NCBI GenBank assembly: GCA_014529385.2
Contig: CM043955.1
Coordinates: 153,729,640-153,793,639 of the forward strand
Source: Adiantum capillus-veneris
Taxonomy: Eukaryota; Streptophyta; Polypodiopsida; Polypodiales; Pteridaceae
Length of the DNA: 64,000 nucleotides
Direction: 5' to 3'
Under the pieces are notes generated by a model. It did no database searches. It saw nothing but the letters and a program-made list of their open reading frames with translations, and had not been told where the DNA came from. Shown piece by piece: positions 45,691 through 55,732 of the stretch (position 1 is the stretch's first letter; the number at the start of each line of letters is the position of its first letter). Made by a program: the position numbers and the translations under genes.

Positions 45691-46113
45691 ATGGCTAGTT
45701 CACCAGAGGCATGTGCTTCTATTTTTTATGAAAGGTACCCTTTTTCTTTTTATCAAGTGTTTCACATCTTCTACCCTGTACTTTCTTGCAAATGGGATTT
45801 GGTAGAGAGACTCGCACGTGAGCGAAATTTTGAGGAGTTAGAATGGCTGATACGTCTATGGATAACTAGTGATCCCTACCCAGTAGTGAGTGTTTCTCCG
45901 GTGGCACATGCTTATTCTTTTGCACGGGATGAGTATCCACGTATCGCGAGGTTCTTGATTAATATGCTTGCGCAAGAGGATGACAAAGAAGAAATAATAG
46001 AGACCGAGGAAGACTATGGCCTCACCGAAAATGATTATGTTTATCTAGATGATGAGGATAGAGGCCTAGCCTTAGGGTGGCCACCCGGTTTATATAATAT
46101 CCTCTTTCCTTGA
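45691..46113 (+). CDS. Extra ORF of the family A element, 140 aa, unknown
   Basis: Open from ATG 45,691 to TGA 46,111-46,113, in an element whose other genes are full of stops. It is rich in aromatic residues at the N terminus (YERYPFSFYQVFHIF), helical in the middle (LVERLARERNFEELEWLIRL), and acidic near the C terminus (EDDKEEIIETEEDYG, DDEDRG). It has no signal peptide, membrane segment or known domain that I recognise. The position after pol is where some plant gypsy lineages carry env-like or accessory ORFs, but nothing here looks like an envelope protein. Confidence 0.55.
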   Translation: MASSPEACASIFYERYPFSFYQVFHIFYPVLSCKWDLVERLARERNFEELEWLIRLWITSDPYPVVSVSPVAHAYSFARDEYPRIARFLINMLAQEDDKEEIIETEEDYGLTENDYVYLDDEDRGLALGWPPGLYNILFP

Positions 46114-47313
46114 TTCTAAAAGGGATAACAGATAGGTAGGTTAGGGGTCTGGATTGTGTTTTGAGTTTGTTTTATAGGAGTTTATATTTTTACACTTACA
46201 TGCCTGCTAGAGGTATAGTGCTTGTTTTTTGTATGTGTTAGGTAGGACTTATATGGATCTCCATCCACATGGCTGAGGACATCTGCTTCGACGAAATGAG
46301 AAACTCCATACCTCTAGGTGTACTACTTTCCATGATTCATGTTGGTGGATATGTATAATTGCTAATAATGATTTTTCATGGTTTATTTGAGTGCAATAGT
46401 TATGTTTGTTATCTGCCATTATAGATGTATAAATTTGTCTTTGCTTAAGTTGATGGAACTAGAGTTTAATCTTATGGATGAGCCTTGAGATTAGGAGACC
46501 GTGACTTTAGGTTAACTCATTTGCTTGACCACTAGGCCTAGCTGATAAAATTATCTGAGTATTTGAGACCTTAGGAATGTTTAAGGCATAGAGAAGCTTG
46601 CTCACTTAAACAACAAAAATACTAGTGAGAATACAAAGGAAATGGAAGCAAAAAACATAAGTGCCACAAATGAAAAATCTAATGCTGGAAGAGAAATCCT
46701 GGCTTGATTTGGTACTTCACTCACATGTATTGTCTATGGTACTAGAGCCCTAGAGGTTCCCAGTGTGGGCGCTTTTCCTTGAGAAGCAAAAAGCCCCGGA
46801 CATACAAAATAAGCACACACGTCAAATGATTGTGAACCAAAGTAAAAAAGAGAAAAAGAAAAAAATGAATGACATTTAAAAGACTTCCATCGAGCTTACA
46901 GTTAACATTTCAAGCTTTTGTTTGCAGTTGTGAGAGCTAGTTGGCTAATCAAAGCTGAAAAGCACAATTAGGGAATCTTGCATTTAGATAATCTTCTTAG
47001 CTTAGCTAGTACTAGAGTAGTTGTTTTAACCTTAGTCATAGCTAACTAATTGGTAGACTCACCCATAAGCCCAAAACTCTTGATTAATTAATTTACTCAA
47101 AGTGCGATTTATTTGTCATTAATGGCAGTCTAACATTTCATAAATCTTGCATTTACTCATTTCCACATGTACTTTACATTCCCCTCATGATTTATGGAAA
47201 TATAATTTCGCTTGCTGAAATAGTGACTTTGCCTTGCAGATTCAAATCCAGATGCTCTACAACATGGACATAACAAGCTTCAACTCAATAGCTTCCGAGG
47301 ACGGAATCTACAT
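46114..47313 (+). other. Noncoding 3' internal region
   Basis: About 1.2 kb between the extra ORF and the PPT. AT-rich, with no ORF worth listing and no repeat structure that I recognise. Confidence 0.6.
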
Positions 47314-47327
47314 CAGGAAGGGGGGCA
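47314..47327 (+). promoter_or_regulatory. Polypurine tract of the family A element
   Basis: CAGGAAGGGGGGCA directly before the 3' LTR TG. This is the standard site for plus-strand priming. Confidence 0.9.
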
Positions 47328-47656
47328 TGTTAACCCTCACGGTTCACGGACACCCTATTACCTACGACGGACGTTGTAACCTACTCCGGACATTGTATTA
47401 TTTATTTGGTAGAGTCAGGTATCGGGCTTGTTGGTCCAATAGGAAAAGGGTAAGAGTGATCGCCGATGAGAGGCACACTCTAACTGGAACATTCATAGGA
47501 TTAGTTGGCTAAGCATGGGCGCCCAAGTGTGAATGGGGAGAGCTCATATAAAAGTCAACTAAACCTAAAATTCACTCATTCTCTCATTTGTGCAATAGAA
47601 GAGTGCTCTTGCTCCATCTCCATCTCCATCTTCTTCTTCTTCACCTCCTTGTGTGT

Positions 47657-47721
<65 letters not shown>

Positions 47722-47976
47722 TGTGTGTGTGTGTGGGCGATCGAGCATTACGAAGGCACGGCGGCGGCGGCGAAGCGGTTGATCGCGGCGAAGCGGCGGC
47801 TCCTTCTTCTTCGCGGCGAGGAATCCTCCATGAAGCAAGCGTAGAGCGGTGAGTGAAAAACCATCGCCTTCTTTGAGCTTACTAGTTTAGGCTTGTTGTG
47901 TGCTCGGAGCCATTTGTGGCTCGCACACGGTGTATTGGCAAGTTCCTTTCATTGACACGTGCGACATACGCGCACA
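47328..47976 (+). repeat. 3' LTR, family A complete element
   Basis: Matches 34,683-35,324; the main difference is the microsatellite (47,650-47,735). Ends ACGCGCACA, then TSD TTCGT. Confidence 0.95.
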
Positions 47977-47981
47977 TTCGT

Positions 47982-48700
47982 GCTTTTCGGCGTTTTTGAA
48001 AAGCAATGTGCTTTTTATGATGATCTAAACGTAAAAATATTTATTTTAGTCTCTGTCAGATTTAAAAATGATCACTCAGAGCAAAAACGAGACCAAACGA
48101 GATTTTTAAGAAAACCATTTTTATAAAAAGCGATACCGTAAATACGTCGGGGCAGTACGGAAAAGTCATAATTATGTCGAATATTACGGTGCAGCATAGT
48201 CTAGCTATGGTTTCCATTAGTTGGACAAATACTGCTCAGATGGTCAATTTTGCGGTAAAAATTGAATGGTAAGTGGAATAGTTGACCACCAAAAGCAAAT
48301 GCTTGCTTTTAGCAAAGTTCCTAAAAGCTTGCAACTATTTCTGGCTCAAAAACTAGCGCTAGTTTTCTGCTTGGGGCAGAATCCAGCCAGCTACAGAGCC
48401 TATAAATTCACCTGCAAGCCTCAGTTTTCATTGTCGTCTGTTGCATCTACTACCGCAAGACTATACGTATCTATTATACGGAGTGGTGTAAGCTCTTCAT
48501 CACCATCTCCATAAGCTCTTCTCTCTTGGGAAGAAGAAGAAAAAGAAGGATACTCTCTCTCTACTTGCTTATTATCTTGCTTCTAGTTTCACGGTGTACG
48601 CGCTCTCCAAAAGCTTTCGTCACGGATACCTCTACGTAGCTCTCATCACCGTTGTTAAGGCGGTTACGCCGCTAGCGGAAGCTAAATAGCGAGAACTCAA
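47982..48700 (+). other. Unassigned, with a TATA-like promoter context
   Basis: The first part continues the degenerate ~115-bp repeats of the target site. CCTATAAATTCACC near 48,399 followed by a CT-rich leader (48,515-48,570) resembles a plant core promoter or an LTR U3/R. No ORF worth listing follows. Confidence 0.4.
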
Positions 48701-49273
48701 CCAACAACAGAATTTGTCAGACGAGGACGGAGCTTGACCCGCAGGCGCATGGAAACAACTAGGTGGGTGTCAAATCACCTACTCGACCTTCTAATGACAA
48801 TCACTACTAAGGAAATCAAATCTAAGTTTTAAAATACGCAAGTGACTGAAATCCGTACTACGAACGAATGCTATACGAAATAGGATCTAGAATCATTGAA
48901 TCGATCTCAAACTCAAGGGGAAGTCTATACACTAGGTAAGAACAACACCCTAAAGACTTGAACTGCAAAATCAACCTATAACCACTCCGTGCGGTAAACG
49001 CGTATGAAGACAGGCCAAAATATACAGGTGACCGAAACTTGACCCCGATGGTACTAATGTGTAGCTCTACTCATTGTGATTCTATAGATATGCTGCACGC
49101 TCGATTCCGACACACGAGTTGGAAGTAAACTCACACCGAAGCTCGTAGGAACTTACCACACATAGAAGCCGATAGCGCGCACTCTTGGTATCTGTGTGTA
49201 TCTCTCGCCGTTGCTAACACAATGACGGTGTCGCTTCTCCAATGGCGGCTCCGTAGCTCGCGTAGAAAGTAGA

Positions 49274-49329
<56 letters not shown>

Positions 49330-49617
49330 ACACAGTCATGGCGCTCCAAAAACTCACTTTGATTAATAATCTCTCCCCCCTTAGGTTACAAAAACTTTGG
49401 CTTATATACCTCAGCCTTGGAGGTGAGAACATCTCTAACTAATTACATCAGCAAGTGAAATTACTTCGGGATTACAAGCTGGAAACTCAATTGAGTCCCG
49501 TTACTTAATGAATGGCTCAAATCAAAATTAATGTCGGAAAGACATTTATTACAATCAATGGTTACAAAATGATGAGTGTGAGCAAAAATGTGGGTGTGAT
49601 CCTCTACTGGCTCAACA
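48701..49617 (-). repeat. 3' LTR of the coiled-coil-ORF element (left edge uncertain)
   Basis: On the minus strand it begins TGTTGAGCCAGTAGAGG at 49,617, directly after a PPT. It has a TATA box GGTATATAAGCC (49,400-49,412) and a 50-base (GA)n (49,278-49,327) in the transcribed part. The other LTR was not found, so the left edge is a guess. Confidence 0.55.
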
Positions 49618-49654
49618 CTCCCCCCCCTCCGCGTTCATGTCGTCCCTGACATGA
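49618..49654 (-). promoter_or_regulatory. Hairpin plus polypurine tract
   Basis: The minus strand reads TCATGTC, AGGGAC, GACATGA, then AC and GCGGAGGGGGGGGAG. Nearly the same block occurs at 31,339-31,374. Confidence 0.65.
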
Positions 49655-49667
49655 CTTTTATGCTTGG

Positions 49668-52600
49668 TCAATAAAGTCCTGTCGTCTTGAGCATCTGCAA
49701 ATGTGATTCGTATCGTAGGTTGCCGATGGTCAAGGTTGGGCCGAATATTTTGCTTTCGTGGGTGAAAAAGCCGGTGTAGAAAGCTTCTTCGAATGTTTGC
49801 ATGTGGAAGCTAGGCAAAAACATAATCCTTTGGTATAGGAGGTGTAACACTTTTGGAGAAGGATGCAATGAAAGATCGTACATCATATCAGACACCGTGT
49901 CGGCCGTCGATAGTAGACTCGAGGTCGTGGCTTTATCTGGCGCGAACACTTCAATGCAAGCTAAGAGAGTCCTGCAGATTTTCTTGAGCATCTGACATGA
50001 AAGGTCGGGAGAGCCAGTAAAGAGCTTGATGGTGCCCGTTAGGGTTTTCACCATGTAGGATTTACCTATTCTCTCTCCTGCCTTTGGTCCTGGTATCCTG
50101 GGATAATTAAGCCAATTTGGCTTCTTTTCTGCAATCCTGCCATGCTCTTTCCAGTTTCTGACTCTTGGCACCGGGCAGAAGGTTGCATCCTCCTGGATCT
50201 CCTTTGGTGCCTCCACCAAGTAGATGAGGTAGGCTTGGTATTTGTTCAGCCAACCTTTCCTCCATCTAGGTTGTGAATCTACTATCTTCTTTGATTGTTC
50301 CTCCTTTGTGATGTCACCTTCGTAAAGAGCAACATACTGCTCTCCTTCTAGTCTCTTTTTCGTCTTTAGCACTTCAAATTTCATCAAAGGGAAAGGCAGG
50401 CTGGGTTGCATCCACTGTTCATGGAGCACTTTTGTGTCTAGTCCCTGAAGTCTAATGGAGATTAGGAGTCTCCTCTCCCATTCCATTTCCGCCTTGGCAC
50501 TCTCCTCTGCTGACTTTTCTATTTGGTCATGGAGCCTTTGTTCTTCTTCTTCAGAGATTCTTGAAGTCGAGGCCACCTCTTGAGCTGGGGCTGGATCTTC
50601 AATTGTGGTTGCCTCTCCAGTTTCTGGTAGCTCTATGGCTGCGGCTCCACCTAATTCTTCGTGTGGTGTCTCTGTCTCTCTTCTTTCTTGCTCTTGTAGA
50701 TCTTGGAGCTGTTTGTGGAGGGCCTCATTCTCTGTCCGTAGTGTTTGATTTTCTAATGTGAGCCTCTCCTCTGCGGCCAATAATCCCTCCGCAATGTGCA
50801 ACCTTTGTAAGCTTCGGACCTGGTCTTCCAAAACTGGTACGATAGCTCCCTCTTGTTCGGTTCCTACTCTGCTAGCTCTAGGGGTAGACCTGAGTCTAGT
50901 GATTGTTCTTTCTTGGAGCTCGACTCTTTCCCTTAGCTCAATGAGCTCATCCTTAGCCGCCTCCAACTCATCCTCTATCCGCTCCCTTGCTTCCTGTGCA
51001 CTTGTTACTTCTCTTGAAGCCTCGGCTAGTTGGAGTATCAAGTTGTCTCTCTCGTTTTCCGCGTCATAGAGTGATGCTTTATGACTTTCAGATTCATTCA
51101 TAGCATTCTCTAAATTTCTCTGCAACTCTGCTTCCCTTGTTTGGCTGTCTCAATATCTACTTCCTTTGCCTTGGACCTTTCTTTTATCTTGTTGAGCAGT
51201 TCATGCACCATGTGCATGTCTTTTTCATCATCATTTGTCAACTCTAAAGCTCTTTCCGCCACCACCTCCACTGGCTTTGGCTCTTCTAGTATTCTCGGTT
51301 CGTCCAGTTTCTCTTCACTTTCTTTTTTACTCTTTGTCTTTTTCTCCGTCCCTCTCCGTTCATCTTGTTTTTGTAGGGTGATCCCATAAACTGCCTCAAG
51401 GGCCTCTTCTTCGGTGTATCCTATCTCTACCAGATCCTCATAATCATTTCTCTTTTGCTGAACTGGATCTATCTTCTTTTCTTTGGTCTCGGCTTCTGGC
51501 TTTTCCAAAACATCTGTGTCCACCTCTACTGTGGTCTCTTCCACAATTTTTTCCGTCTTCTTCGGGCTTGGTACATCAGTCATAGAGGGATGTTTGTCCT
51601 CAGCTTCCTTGGCTTTCCCTTTGTCGGCTTGCCCATCTTTCTCTTGAGGCTTAGTAGACCCATCTACTTTCCTTTTCCCCTTGTCGTCTTTTTTCAGCTC
51701 AACTTTTAATTGCTGTACCTCCTCTTCAGTGTATGGCTCGACAGGTTGCTGCTCCAAAATAGCCTCTGACTCCTCATAAGCGTTAATATATTGATCGTAT
51801 TGATCAATGTGTGGCCTAGCCGAGCTAGTTCCGACTTTAGTGGGGTCTGGCACCCACTTTTCTTCAAAGTCACCCTTTAGAGCTCTTTCCGCTCGAAACT
51901 GCTCCACTAATCTTTACATTCTTGCCGCTTTCTGACTTTTGGTTTGCTTGGGAACAACCTTCTTCTTTACTTTCTTCTTAAGTGGCTCGTCCACATCCTC
52001 TTCAGGTTCTGAAACTACTTCTAGTTTCCGGCGTGCTCTTGTGGATGCCCTCTTGGATTCTTCGGGCTGTTCTTCCTCCTCGTTGGCTTCTCTAAGCCAC
52101 TCATTCTGGGAGGGAGCCTTTGGCCACTGATCTCTAGCTCCAATAGCTTCATAAGCTATTCTTGTCAGAATTTCCGCTCCTCCTATGTATTTTGGGTTCT
52201 CGTTGTGCATGGCAATTACTTTCTCGTGGATGTGTTGAGCGTAATTCACCTCTTTTGGCATATTGCTCTTTAATGCCCATGTGATGGTGGTCGCAATGGC
52301 ATGGGGTGGTGTCGTATACTTTTGCGGTCTTTTACTGCAAACATGAAGAAATTGGTTGTACAGTCGGCAAAAGGTTGCCGCTCTTGGGTCCTTCATATCT
52401 CCATAGGTCGCATTCTGTTTCTTGGGCCCATAGACCTCTATGGCCTCCCTTCTTTCCCTGACCGAGCTCCCTTTGTTGTGCAGCTTCAATGCGTCTGCAA
52501 TTAGCTGTGGAGTGATCTGTACTTCTACCTTCTCTCCATCCATGGCTGTCAATGTGGCTTTTCCATCCTTCTGAATGGATGTTGCCAACTCGTACACTCT

Positions 52601-52917
52601 TCTTGTATCCACACCTGATGGTCTCGAGGTGAAGAAACTGTGCTAGTCTGCCCTTTCTAGGTACCTGTTGATGTCTTCTGACCTGCTATAATCTACCAAT
52701 TCCTGTGGGATCATCGGTACATCCACCGCTTGCCCTTGAGTATCTCTGAAAGTCCCCTGTAGATCTTTATTCCCTCTTTCTCCAATACTGCTTCCTCCAC
52801 CCAAGTTTTGGTTGGCTTGAGGGTTTCTGCTGGAATGTCAAATGGTTTCGCTTCTACAATAGCATCTTTGATTGTCGGTCTTTTTCTCTTCGTTGCCAAT
52901 GACTTGGTGGAATCCAT
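49668..52917 (-). pseudogene. Coiled-coil ORF (~1,080 codons) of an LTR element, unknown family
   Basis: It starts MDSTKSLATKRKRPTIKDAI at 52,917. One reading path reaches 49,668 with four lesions: a shift near 52,725, TAG near 52,638, TAA at 51,914-51,916, and a one-base loss near 51,135 (CAAGGGAAG). N-terminal globular part: GLSEI, then SRSEDINRYLERAD, VYELATSIQKDGKATLTAMD, ATFCRLYNQFLHVC, ATTITWALKSNM. It recalls plant transposon-associated proteins of unknown function, a weak resemblance. Then come a Lys-rich stretch, a long acidic linker, and a heptad-rich coiled coil (51,100-50,750). The C-terminal domain (from about 50,480) includes QPRWRKGWLNKYQAYLIYLV and a helical end (HSPKVLHLLYQRI-like). 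It lies directly before PPT and 3' LTR, and no pol gene is present. Confidence 0.65.
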
Positions 52918-53083
52918 GGATCCTGTAACTCCAATTTCAGAAGTTAGCGTCTTTTTAGTACTGAAAGCCGAAATGAAGCTTTTAACTATCCAAATGACTT
53001 GAAAATTGAAACATGAGGCATTCAGGGCCTAAGGATGCAAGGTAGGTGAAAAAATATGCAAAATGGGCTCAAAATCATGCTGG
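52918..53083 (-). other. Segment between ORF start and palindrome array
   Basis: AT-rich with no features beyond phrases repeated in the array region. Confidence 0.4.
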
Positions 53084-54094
53084 AGACATCATACGCGTAT
53101 GATGTCTTTTGTGTCAAAATGACTTCATATTTGTTGTGCTTGTAGCTGATAGTGTATACATGATTATCATATGCTTGGATTTGAGTTTGGATCCCATTTG
53201 GTCAAGTTTTGGCCAATTTAGTCCAGTTCCGGCTCTTGGCAAAATTTTGAAAGGGAATTGGCTTTTATGATCCAAATTGGATAAAACTTGGTGGTTCACT
53301 TTCAAATGGCATGTAGATCACTTCTATTTGGTGGTTAAAGCCCTGAGGTGCCAAAATCACATAGTGAGACGTCATACGCGTATGATGTCTTTTAGTGTAT
53401 TTTTGGACCAAATTTCTCTATAATCTTGGATTTGGCTTTATATAGGCTTATTCAGTGGATTTATGAAGTTTGGATAGATTTTGGGCTAAAAATGGCTCTG
53501 GAGACATCATACGCGTATGATGTCTTTTTCATCAATTTTGCATGGGATTGGTTCTGTGGACTCCCCATGTACTAGTGAAGGACTGTTCCTACTCAAATCT
53601 TGGTTTGGACTTGAGTATGTTGGATTTGGGCCAAAAATAAGCTTTAGGTGAAGGATTTTCCCTCAATTGGGCTAATGGGGTGATCCTCTTGACCAAATGG
53701 TTCCAAATTTCATATGTAGCATGTATTAGATATATATAATGGATGTATGATGACAAATGAACAGTTTTGGCTCTGTAAGTGCAAATAGACATCATACGCG
53801 TATGATATCTTTTGTGTCAAAATGGTGCTTTTTGGTTCCAGATAGCTTGTAGATGTGTTTAACAACAATCCTACAAAGTTTCAATGAGTTTGGAGTTATT
53901 TTGACAAAATTAGGACCAAAAATCAATTTTATGGCCTACTTTGCGTTTTTTTGGTTTTCCTTGGGTTTTCTAACTCCAATTCTCATGATACTTGGTTCAT
54001 AGGATGTGATTAACATGTGGAATGAGGCTATGCACTCAAATGTTGAAATGGATGTGAAATTCATGCTGTGAGACATCATACGCGTATGATGTCT
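53084..54094. repeat. Five-copy array of a 24-bp palindrome
   Basis: The half-site is AGACATCATACG; each copy is this followed by its exact reverse complement. Copies: 53,084-53,107 (perfect), 53,367-53,390 (one change), 53,502-53,525 (perfect), 53,787-53,810 (one change), 54,071-54,094 (perfect). Start-to-start distances are 283, 135, 285 and 284. DNA between them is clearly less conserved, though short phrases (CAAAATCATGCTG-like before, TTTTGTGTCAAAATG after) recur. Confidence 0.95.
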
Positions 54095-55698
54095 TTTCTT
54101 GAAATGTTGGTCTTTTTGTGCAAAGAATGCTTTGTGCTAGTGCCCTAAGCCCTGCTAACTAGTTTTCAACTTAAAAAGTCATCAGTTTAGCTAAAAAGCC
54201 CCCTTATAGGCATTTCAATCTCCGAAGTCGTCTTTTTGCCTTGGATTTGAATTTCTTCAACTTTTCTTCTCGAGAGTTGTATTTCCAGCTCATTGGATAT
54301 GTTGTGAAGCCATCTATTTGGTTGAACTTGACTTTGGCTCCCCGTTCTCCATCTTTCTCCCTTTGGTTGCCCGAAAGCGTCTTTTTCACCATCGGTAAGT
54401 GAATCAGCTTTCTTTTGGGTTTTGCTTGCAAACATAAGTCATCGATAGTTACTTGAAGCTGCTTGTGAAGTTTCATTTCATTCGGTCGTCAATTTCAGCC
54501 GTTATGGCAAAATGACGCTTTGTGTGTCCGCAGCCAAATCGGTTGTTCCGACCTAATTTTTGTGATTCAAACTTGGAGATATTCTATGGTTGCATTGTCC
54601 TTGATGTGGTTGAACTTCCTGTGAAGTTTCGTGTTGTTTCGACAACTTTTTCCTGTTTGCCTCTTGCAGGCTCTGTTGACCTAGGGTTTTTCCAGTCGTT
54701 CTTTCTCGAGCTTTGAGTGTTAGAAACCCATCTTCTATACTAGGGTAACCCACCTATAAGTTCTTGCAAGGTTTGGTTAGGCGGTTGTGCCACTACCTAG
54801 CATTCTACCCCATTCCCCGTCTGCTCTTGTTTCTTAGTTTTGGTCAGTTTTCGCGACAAAAGTTAATGATAAGCATCAAAAGCTTAGGGCAACGAGTCTA
54901 CCTCTCATGTTTGGTGTCCTCTGAGCTCTCATGGAAGTCGTAGAAGGTCGTAGAAGATTTGTGCTCCTGTGGCTCTCTGCTCTTCTCTAAGAAGATAATA
55001 GTGTGAATGAGCTTGAAAGTGATGTGAAAAATACTTGACTTTGGACTTCCCGGTTCACTTGCCACCAAATTTGTCATGTGCTCCTATCTCGTTGTGAGAT
55101 GCGCTTTAGGATCTGAAATTTCCCAAATCGGACTCCGTTTGACCTGTTTTCTTAGAATTCCGTCCACTTGCCAAAATTCTGTTGTTTCGGACTTTCCGCA
55201 ACTTTTTCAGAATTGTACCCAATTTTTACCATGGGTTGCCCTTGTCATTAGGACCATCACCGTCTATTCTTTTCTTTTTTCCGATCTCATTTCCCCTGCT
55301 TTTTTTTTCTTTTACTTTTATTAAGAAAATCATAAAAATAAAGGAAAATAGAAAATTGAAGCCAAAAAATTCCAAACATACACAATAAATAGCTGGTAAC
55401 CCTGTGTATATGAATATACACTTATTTGTGATTTCTAAACTTGGATTACCACTTTTTCCGCTTTTTAGCTCCAAAAACACTCTTATTTAGTGATATTTAC
55501 ACGTCTAGAGACCCAAATTCATCATTTGATCTCTTCTTGTTGCAAAACAAGGTATATAAGGGTATAAATATTATCAATATCCGCAATCAAACATAAAAAT
55601 TGCAAAATCATGTAAGACACTGCCCTTGTAATATAATTTTTGTTTTTCTTTGTTTTTGTCGCTTGTAGCTGCTTTGTAGCTCCTGTATACCTGTATAC
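54095..55698 (-). other. Noncoding region, probably leader of the coiled-coil element and LTR of the next
   Basis: No gene. A possible PBS (minus strand TGGTGGCAAGTGAACCGGG, 55,049-55,067) lies four bases from a CACATGACA edge at 55,072. It would place the 5' LTR of the coiled-coil element to the right, but the LTR pair could not be matched. The part near 55,400-55,698 should hold the 3' LTR of the family B element. Confidence 0.35.
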
Positions 55699-55712
55699 CT
55701 CTCCCCCTCCTA
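55699..55712 (-). promoter_or_regulatory. Polypurine tract of the family B element
   Basis: The minus strand reads AGGAGGGGGAGAGG about 20 bases downstream of the polyprotein stop, as expected before a 3' LTR. The next bases are TATACAGG, so the exact LTR start is unclear. Confidence 0.6.
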
Positions 55713-55732
55713 GTCTGAGTTCTCCCGGACGA

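Larger units (their letters stand above)
34678..47981 (+). mobile_element. Complete gypsy family A element, 13.3 kb, with 5-bp TSD TTCGT
   Basis: LTRs are at 34,683-35,324 (642 bp) and 47,328-47,976 (649 bp), both TGTTAACC...CA. TTCGT flanks the element at 34,678-34,682 and 47,977-47,981. The PBS is at 35,329 and the PPT at 47,314-47,327. Internal order: leader, gag, protease 1, RT, RNase H, integrase, protease 2, WxPK tail, a PPT/TATA-like block, an extra ORF, noncoding DNA. Stops and several frameshifts disable the coding part. Element ends are all visible, so boundaries are firm. Confidence 0.96.

Noticed and set aside
50758-51069. Ser-rich plus-strand ORF opposite the coiled coil
   Set aside because: Antisense of the Glu/Leu-rich coiled-coil codons.
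53084-54094. Palindrome array as a Rho-independent-type terminator or operator set
   Set aside because: These are bacterial concepts; the context is a plant LTR element and each palindrome has no loop.
55072-55698. 5' LTR of the coiled-coil element
   Set aside because: A PBS-like site is next to it, but the sequence does not match the 3' LTR near 49 kb, so it was not called.
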